Of a stretch of DNA of 17,893 bases, positions 13,388-17,893 are shown one piece after another. Below the pieces are notes generated by a model that saw nothing but the letters and a program-made list of their open reading frames with translations, made no database searches and had not been told where the DNA came from. The translations under genes were made by a program, and so were the position numbers. The stretch's first letter is position 1; each line of letters starts with the position of its first letter. The stretch lies in assembly GCA_017522515.1 (NCBI GenBank), contig JAFWZH010000002.1, positions 1 through 17,893 of the forward strand. The letters run 5' to 3'. This DNA comes from Clostridia bacterium. GTDB lineage: Bacteria; Bacillota_A; Clostridia; UBA1212; UBA1255.

Positions 13388-14856
13388 TATTCTTCGAATT
13401 TTAATATTTTTCTTACAATTTGCGAGAAGCTGTAATCTATTTGTTGTCGATATAGTTCAAGTGTCTTATCTCCTTGGGCAAGGAACGCAGCCTCTTGTTT
13501 TGCCTTTAACAAGTAATCCACCCAAATGTCAATACTATCGGCAACCATAAGGTTGTAAATATTACATTCGTGTTTCTGTGATATTCTATGGATTCTATCT
13601 TGTGCCTGCAGATAGTCATCAAGATTAAATCCTCTATCATAGAAAATAGCATTATTTGCAATGGTTAAAGTTAGACCCTCTTTTGCCGATTGAGGAGTGG
13701 CAAACAAAAGTTTTGCTTCCCCACTTTTGAACCATCTCACCGATCTTGACCTATCCTCATTATTCATCTTGCCTGTTATCTTGACTGCATTATACTCTTT
13801 GTATTTTTTACAAAAATAATCAATATTATCTGTATATATGCTCCATATAATAGCAGCTTCTCCTCTCGATATAATATCATTTATAACCTTATCCAGCAGC
13901 ACTTCTTTGCTTGACACAGCAGTATATTGGTCATCCAAAAGTCTTGGATTAGATGTTACTTGCAACAGTCTTAAAAGACGTTTGATCGTTTCACTTGATT
14001 CATCCAGAATTGTGGTGTCGCCCTTTTTAATTTGGATACACATCTCTTCACGAATCATATCATACATTTCCTGCTGCCTTGATTCAAATGGAACAATTAG
14101 TTCGTGATATGTCTTATTCGGTAATGAAATGATACCACTTTGTTTTGTTTCTCTAACACAAAAACCTCGTATTTTATCAAATATCGAGGATGTCTCCTGC
14201 TCAAATGACACACGCTTAGTCTCGTCTTCAAAAAGGTCATTCGATAAATCACACGCTTTCTTAAACGCTTTGAAATCAGTTCCCAAATGTTCTCCTCCGT
14301 CCAAGAAAAATATTTGCGACCATATATCATATGGTCGATTGGCGACAGGTGTTCCCGTCATTATTAAACGAATTTTGAATAATGGAGATAACTCAAAGAA
14401 ATCCCTTGTTAGCTTAGAGTCTGGATTTTTTATTTTTGCCGATTCGTCTATAATAACCGCAACAGAACGCGTCTTTAAGAATAGCTTTAATCTCGCCTTT
14501 TCACTTGATATAGTCTCAAAGTTTGTAACAATGATTCTTGAAGGGCTATTAAATACGAAGAAATTAGCTCCTTTATTAGTGCCAATCACATGGGTTTGTA
14601 AATTGGTATGCTCCTTAAATTCGTCACACCAATTGTTCACTAATATCTTTTTTGTAACTACAATAACGCTATCAATAGCCTGAGATGAAAGCCAATACAA
14701 CAATAGGTCAATGGCAATCTTTGTTTTACCAAGACCCTGTTCGTGAAACACTGCGGCATAAGGCTTATCCTTTAATGCCAGGAATGCCTCATGCTGATAT
14801 GGGAATGCCTCATGCTTTGGTACCCAATTATATGATATGTCATATTTTATACTCAT
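13387..14856 (-). CDS. SNF2-type DEAD/H-box helicase (translocase)
   Basis: A 489-residue protein, short for the family and with nearly all of its length in the motor. The N-terminal YQHEAFLAL is the Q-like motif. Motif I is EQGLGKTKIA (residues 39-48), motif II is IIDESAKIKNP (135-145; DESA where DEAH is usual), motif III is MTGTP (166-170), and the C-terminal lobe carries WFKSGEAKLLFATPQSAKEGLTL (375-397) and motif VI QAQDRIHRISQ (417-427). Such proteins translocate on double-stranded DNA. It has no nuclease domain of its own. The PD-(D/E)XK-like gene directly upstream overlaps it by 4 bp (ATGA), which suggests a two-subunit translocase-nuclease. ParB protein B follows with a 1-nt overlap. 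Confidence 0.92.
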   Translation of the reverse strand: MSIKYDISYNWVPKHEAFPYQHEAFLALKDKPYAAVFHEQGLGKTKIAIDLLLYWLSSQAIDSVIVVTKKILVNNWCDEFKEHTNLQTHVIGTNKGANFFVFNSPSRIIVTNFETISSEKARLKLFLKTRSVAVIIDESAKIKNPDSKLTRDFFELSPLFKIRLIMTGTPVANRPYDIWSQIFFLDGGEHLGTDFKAFKKACDLSNDLFEDETKRVSFEQETSSIFDKIRGFCVRETKQSGIISLPNKTYHELIVPFESRQQEMYDMIREEMCIQIKKGDTTILDESSETIKRLLRLLQVTSNPRLLDDQYTAVSSKEVLLDKVINDIISRGEAAIIWSIYTDNIDYFCKKYKEYNAVKITGKMNNEDRSRSVRWFKSGEAKLLFATPQSAKEGLTLTIANNAIFYDRGFNLDDYLQAQDRIHRISQKHECNIYNLMVADSIDIWVDYLLKAKQEAAFLAQGDKTLELYRQQIDYSFSQIVRKILKFEE

Positions 14857-15272
14857 ATCGTTGCAATGTTCTTATAATTGTCGAGAATATGGAAAGTAAT
14901 GTCATCCAAAGGTTCTTTTCTTTTTTTGCGTATGATCATATTTTTCAATGTCGCAAATAACAGCATTGAACTACAAAGGATTATATGCTTTGAACATTCA
15001 GTATGAGAGCGAAGCTCTTCTATGTATGAATTTATTTGAGCCGTTGTATGATCGTTCTCAATATCATTGTCCGTTTTTGCTTCTCCAATTATGGCACATC
15101 TTGCCGTCTTTACATAAACATCCGGAACGAATCCTCCAATAACCTTTGGACATCTCTCGGGACAATCGGTGGAATCTGACAATAAAAAAGCGACTTCATC
15201 TGCTGAGAAGGTACTCTCAACATATGAAACAATCTTTTTTACATAGTTGATATGATATTGAGATTCTGGCAT
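14853..15272 (-). CDS. Small PD-(D/E)XK-like nuclease
   Basis: A 139-residue protein that looks like a stand-alone restriction-endonuclease fold. A helix (HINYVKKIVSYVES) is followed by a hydrophobic segment, GGFVPDVYV with Asp51 at the first metal-binding position, and the strand CAIIGEAK, giving Glu64-Ala-Lys66 as the ExK half of the motif; D-x12-ExK is the usual spacing. A following helix (TTAQINSYIEEL) and the strand KHIILCSS complete the fold. Two Cys (37 and 41, CPERC) lie near the active site. Activity is inferred from the motif alone. It overlaps ParB protein A by 1 nt and the SNF2 gene by 4 nt, so the nuclease is probably made in fixed ratio with the helicase. Confidence 0.75.
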   Translation of the reverse strand: MPESQYHINYVKKIVSYVESTFSADEVAFLLSDSTDCPERCPKVIGGFVPDVYVKTARCAIIGEAKTDNDIENDHTTAQINSYIEELRSHTECSKHIILCSSMLLFATLKNMIIRKKRKEPLDDITFHILDNYKNIATI

Positions 15273-16285
15273 TACTCCATCTTTTTATGTACTTCGTCTA
15301 CAACTAAATTTAGCTGGCTTAGAGCATCTTCTAATGCATACAACTTCTCTTCGTAATTACTATCTTTTGCAAGATTGTTTATTTCTGACAGTGTCATACC
15401 CATCATCTTTCGAGATAACTCTTTGCATAAAGCCTCGTATGGATATTTACTCAAATCCTCATTTACTAATTCCTTGGCATGTAGGACTTTCTCAGCTTCT
15501 GTAATATTACTTTTAAGAAATACACCAAAAGCCTCGTCATCGTGGAATATCTTAGGTATAGCACGTACTCCTTGAGCTTTGTCTACATTCCCCTCTGCCA
15601 CCCATTTTGCGAATTCATCTTCAGCAATATTTCTTCGCTTGATAGCATTCTTAATAGTGGACTTTTGATACTCTACAAACTTAGAGAAATCTCTTGTATT
15701 AAACTCCAATCCTAATCGTTTAACATAAGTCCTATAATATCTTTCCATATAGACATATGCAGAAATATAAGACTCTATTTCAGTTTTGCCTCCTCCACAC
15801 ATGGATATTATAGCGTTCATTGGCAAATGCTCAATCTCGCTAAGTTGGTAAAGATATTTTGCTTTCGAATATGGATCCCAATCACGAGGCCCAACCAAGT
15901 GAGATTGAAGTCTAATCTCATGCTTTTCCACGCTTGATAGTTGATTGTATATCAAGCATGGGATTTCGCCCCACGGACCAGATGGTTGAGCTTCCGCAAA
16001 TTCTTTGTATATCTGAAGTCTGGTATTACCCTCAATCACAGTATAGGTATTATCCTCATTGCAGTTGACAACAATAGGATGTATGATTCCTTTGCTGACC
16101 TTTATCGAATCTCTCAACGCTCTATAAGAGGTTGATGTATCGCCAGATGAACTGTCAGTTAAAGCTAGTGCAATCATTTCGCTTGTGATGTCAGTATACA
16201 TCTCCAAGAAGTGTTTAATGCGAGGATTCTCTTTGTCAAGCTCAATCGCGTTGATTGGTAACATTTCTAGTCTTGCAGTAGTCAT
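15272..16285 (-). CDS. ParB/Srx-fold protein A
   Basis: A 337-residue protein. The ParB/sulfiredoxin-fold domain lies at residues ~8-115: LDKENPRIKHFL (16-27), LRDSIKVSKGIIHPIVV (57-73) and YTVIEGNTRLQIYKEF (81-96). EGNTRL corresponds to EGNSRL in protein B and GERR in partition ParB. The rest is helical and charged and differs from protein B, so the two are paralogous only in the N-terminal fold and are not a recent duplication. It lies 7 bp after the radical SAM gene and shares its stop (TAATG) with the nuclease start. A nucleotide-using enzyme or DNA-binding role is possible; the reaction is unknown. Confidence 0.83.
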   Translation of the reverse strand: MTTARLEMLPINAIELDKENPRIKHFLEMYTDITSEMIALALTDSSSGDTSTSYRALRDSIKVSKGIIHPIVVNCNEDNTYTVIEGNTRLQIYKEFAEAQPSGPWGEIPCLIYNQLSSVEKHEIRLQSHLVGPRDWDPYSKAKYLYQLSEIEHLPMNAIISMCGGGKTEIESYISAYVYMERYYRTYVKRLGLEFNTRDFSKFVEYQKSTIKNAIKRRNIAEDEFAKWVAEGNVDKAQGVRAIPKIFHDDEAFGVFLKSNITEAEKVLHAKELVNEDLSKYPYEALCKELSRKMMGMTLSEINNLAKDSNYEEKLYALEDALSQLNLVVDEVHKKME

Positions 16286-16292
16286 AATTCTA

Positions 16293-17696
16293 TTATTTTT
16301 CCCAAAGGGATGGATTGATCAAATTTTCTAACTTATAATTAAACATCTCCAAAAGCTCAGACTTGTGTTCTGGGAACTTGTCAATTACGGCCATAATAGT
16401 TCTCATTGGTAAGCATAATCTTCGGTCTTTATATAATCCGGAATTATAGTCTTTTACAAACTCATCGTAACTCTTTAATTTTTTGTCCACTTTATAAATA
16501 CCTCTCTGTTCTTCCCAATATGTTTGATTGCGGTAACAGAATTCCCAGAATGACATCTTCTTATAGAACGGAGGTTGGTTACACCATCTTGCAATCTGAA
16601 CATATATGTTTTTTAGAGGGTGTTTGTGGTAATCCTCATGCCTCATTATATATCCCAAACAACCATAACTCATCAGAATTTTTATTCTTTGGAATATTTC
16701 CCAGATATCTTGGTACAATTTATCGTTATTTCTCGCTGTGAGTTTAAAGCCGCAGAATAAATAAAACTTTGTCTCTTTCTTATTGTATTTCTTCCATATT
16801 TTGAGAGCTGCTTCAATTTTTTCTCGGTCTCTCCAATTGTCAAAAGCAAATATATAGTCTCCATGATATTTACATTGAGATAACAATTGCGCGATCTCTT
16901 CACCATAAGGACTTTCTGCTATTATTCTTTCATCCAATCCCTGCCTAAACTGAAATGGTCGTTTAGTTTGAATCAATTCCTGAAGTATCGGATACCAAAC
17001 ATCTCGCGATGATGCCAAAAAATTATCGTCCCATAAGTATATGTAAGGTCTTAATAATCTTCCCGTTTCATCTCGCTGATTATCCAAAAAACTGTCTAAT
17101 TTAGAATAAGGTTTAATTAAGTTTTCTAACTTATTTACACAGAACGGGCAATGTCTAAAGCAACCCCTTGTTAGAAAGCCAATAGAATATTTTAGATAAT
17201 CTTTATAATACGACTCTCTTTTTCCCGCCTTTATTTTATTTGCAATATAGTTATCATATAAGGGATAATAGGGCATTTGATTTGCCATATTAATACCTTT
17301 CAGATTTTTCCCACCTCTTTTATTATCATACATGCATAGAAACTCATCATCTTCTAATGCTTGCATATCATTTAAACGCTGCTGCTTAAATTTACTGATG
17401 TTTATTTCATTTGCATAAAAGCCAGTGCCTCCAATTACAAATTTTGTGTTTTCATTATCGTGTTGTTCAACATAAAAGAATCGTGGAAGTTTTGTAAATG
17501 TGAAGACTTTAGATAGATATATTCTACTATATTTACTAATATCAGCTTCGGAATCTTCTATTAACTCAAATTCTATAGAATTATCGTGAAGAAAACCTGC
17601 TATTTTTAATAGAGCAAGATTTGGGTGACGTGTGCCGCCATCCAATAAATCCGCATCAACAAGTCCGACAATTACTTTATTTGGTTTCATCGCCAT
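16293..17696 (-). CDS. Radical SAM protein with cobalamin-binding-like N-terminal domain
   Basis: A 467-residue protein. The N-terminal part (~8-98: VGLVDADL, HPNLALLKIAGFL, IYLSKVFTFTKLP, FVIGGTGF) has the Rossmann-like pattern of B12-binding-type radical SAM proteins, but the cobalamin-ligand DxHxxG motif is not seen. The [4Fe-4S] cluster motif is C179-xxx-C183-xx-C186 within FLTRGCFRHCPFC. Downstream are DDNFLAS, FRQGLDERI and YIFAFDN, typical of the TIM-barrel strands that hold SAM. Proteins of this PNLALxK...GFLTRGC type recur in phages and mobile elements with unknown substrate. The start lies inside the XRE gene (20-bp overlap), with a second Met at residue 3. A nucleotide- or DNA-directed reaction is a guess from the neighbours. 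Confidence 0.9.
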   Translation of the reverse strand: MAMKPNKVIVGLVDADLLDGGTRHPNLALLKIAGFLHDNSIEFELIEDSEADISKYSRIYLSKVFTFTKLPRFFYVEQHDNENTKFVIGGTGFYANEINISKFKQQRLNDMQALEDDEFLCMYDNKRGGKNLKGINMANQMPYYPLYDNYIANKIKAGKRESYYKDYLKYSIGFLTRGCFRHCPFCVNKLENLIKPYSKLDSFLDNQRDETGRLLRPYIYLWDDNFLASSRDVWYPILQELIQTKRPFQFRQGLDERIIAESPYGEEIAQLLSQCKYHGDYIFAFDNWRDREKIEAALKIWKKYNKKETKFYLFCGFKLTARNNDKLYQDIWEIFQRIKILMSYGCLGYIMRHEDYHKHPLKNIYVQIARWCNQPPFYKKMSFWEFCYRNQTYWEEQRGIYKVDKKLKSYDEFVKDYNSGLYKDRRLCLPMRTIMAVIDKFPEHKSELLEMFNYKLENLINPSLWEK

Positions 17697-17886
17697 CTAT
17701 CAATTCTTTAGGATTCACGTTCAATATCTTCGCTATCTCAAAGAGGACTTCAAGACTGGGTTGGCGGCGGTTGCAAACATAAGAGTTTACAATGCAGAAA
17801 CTCTTGCCAAGTCGTTCAGCGAGCCAAGTTTGTTTGATGCCGCGCTCTTCGAGCACCTCTTTTATGCGGTTCATGGGTTTATCCAT
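17677..17886 (-). CDS. Small XRE-family HTH regulator
   Basis: A 69-residue, single-domain Cro/CI-type helix-turn-helix protein: MNRIKEVLEERGIKQTWLAERLG (helices 1-2), then KSFCIVNSYVCNRRQPSLEVL (recognition helix and helix 4), then IAKILNVNPKELI. The start could be residue 1 (17886) or Met5 (17874). Very similar small regulators sit directly in front of restriction-modification genes in Bacteroidota, in the role of controller proteins. It overlaps the radical SAM start by 20 bp, so it is the first visible gene of the long minus-strand operon and probably regulates it. The operon promoter lies beyond the right edge of the window (only 7 bp remain). Confidence 0.92.
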   Translation of the reverse strand: MDKPMNRIKEVLEERGIKQTWLAERLGKSFCIVNSYVCNRRQPSLEVLFEIAKILNVNPKELIDGDETK

Positions 17887-17893
17887 TTTGTTA

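Noticed and set aside
12416..16285. Plasmid partition locus (ParB-like proteins)
   Set aside because: There is no ParA, no replication gene and no parS-like array, and the proteins have EGN(S/T)RL instead of GERR and are coupled to nuclease and helicase genes.
13387..17696. Dpd (7-deazaguanine) or Dnd/Ssp phosphorothioation system
   Set aside because: ParB-fold and SNF2-type proteins occur in Dpd, but no transglycosylase, preQ0-pathway, cysteine desulfurase or PAPS-reductase-like gene is in the window.
16293..17696. Prokaryotic viperin
   Set aside because: The protein is longer, has an N-terminal B12-binding-like domain and a LTRGCFRHCPFC cluster motif, and lacks a nucleotide kinase next to it. 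It fits a different radical SAM group.

Overview
The window looks like a chromosomal accessory region of a Bacteroidota gut anaerobe (Bacteroides, Phocaeicola, Parabacteroides or a close relative). The evidence is the TAnnTTTG-type -7 promoter boxes (best example: TTTG-N19-TACTTTTG in front of the arsR-like gene), the AT-rich codon use, and gene types common in that order: ArsR/ArsF/ArsG, DUF4143 ATPases, DUF3791, and Fic proteins with TPTS-repeat linkers. No tRNA, rRNA, integrase, transposase or CRISPR array was seen.

Layout. (1) 1-1273, minus strand: the promoter-proximal end of an arsenic-resistance operon (arsR, arsF-like thioredoxin-fold lipoprotein, start of the arsG-like permease). The promoter is embedded in a palindrome that recurs upstream of arsF, so both are candidate ArsR operators. 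(2) 1300-4900: a low-density, debris-like stretch. It holds a promoter-to-terminator unit with no convincing ORF, the C-terminal stump of a DUF4143 ATPase, a relic of a repetitive linker, a four-copy motif array with exact 33-bp period ahead of an intact DUF4143 AAA ATPase, scattered GGTACAA repeats, a DUF3791 gene, and a second promoter-to-terminator unit that looks like a structured RNA or attenuating leader. (3) 4895-6500, plus strand: a small operon of a coiled-coil protein of unknown function, a calcineurin-like metallophosphoesterase and a small DUF6922-like protein, ending at a strong bidirectional hairpin. (4) 6590-17886, minus strand: a compact run of eight genes, plus a Fic gene. In transcription order it is XRE regulator, radical SAM enzyme, ParB/Srx-fold protein A, PD-(D/E)XK-like nuclease, SNF2-type helicase, ParB/Srx-fold protein B, a winged-helix protein with a tandemly duplicated C-terminal domain, a membrane-anchored KAP P-loop NTPase, then (after 105 bp) Fic.

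How region 4 may work. The first six genes overlap or lie within 7 bp of each other, and the next two follow at 13 and 38 bp, so this is very probably one transcript under a small XRE regulator of the kind that commonly sits in front of restriction-modification genes. SNF2 translocase plus a small PD-(D/E)XK protein is a restriction-like effector pair. ParB/Srx-fold enzymes and radical SAM enzymes are both known from DNA-modification and nucleotide chemistry. The KAP NTPase and Fic protein are families known from phage defence and toxin systems. No known system (Dnd, Ssp, Dpd, BREX, DISARM, classical R-M) matches this content, because their hallmark genes are absent from the window. I infer a candidate undescribed defence or DNA-modification/restriction system. 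That function is inference from content and context; the gene families are read from motifs.
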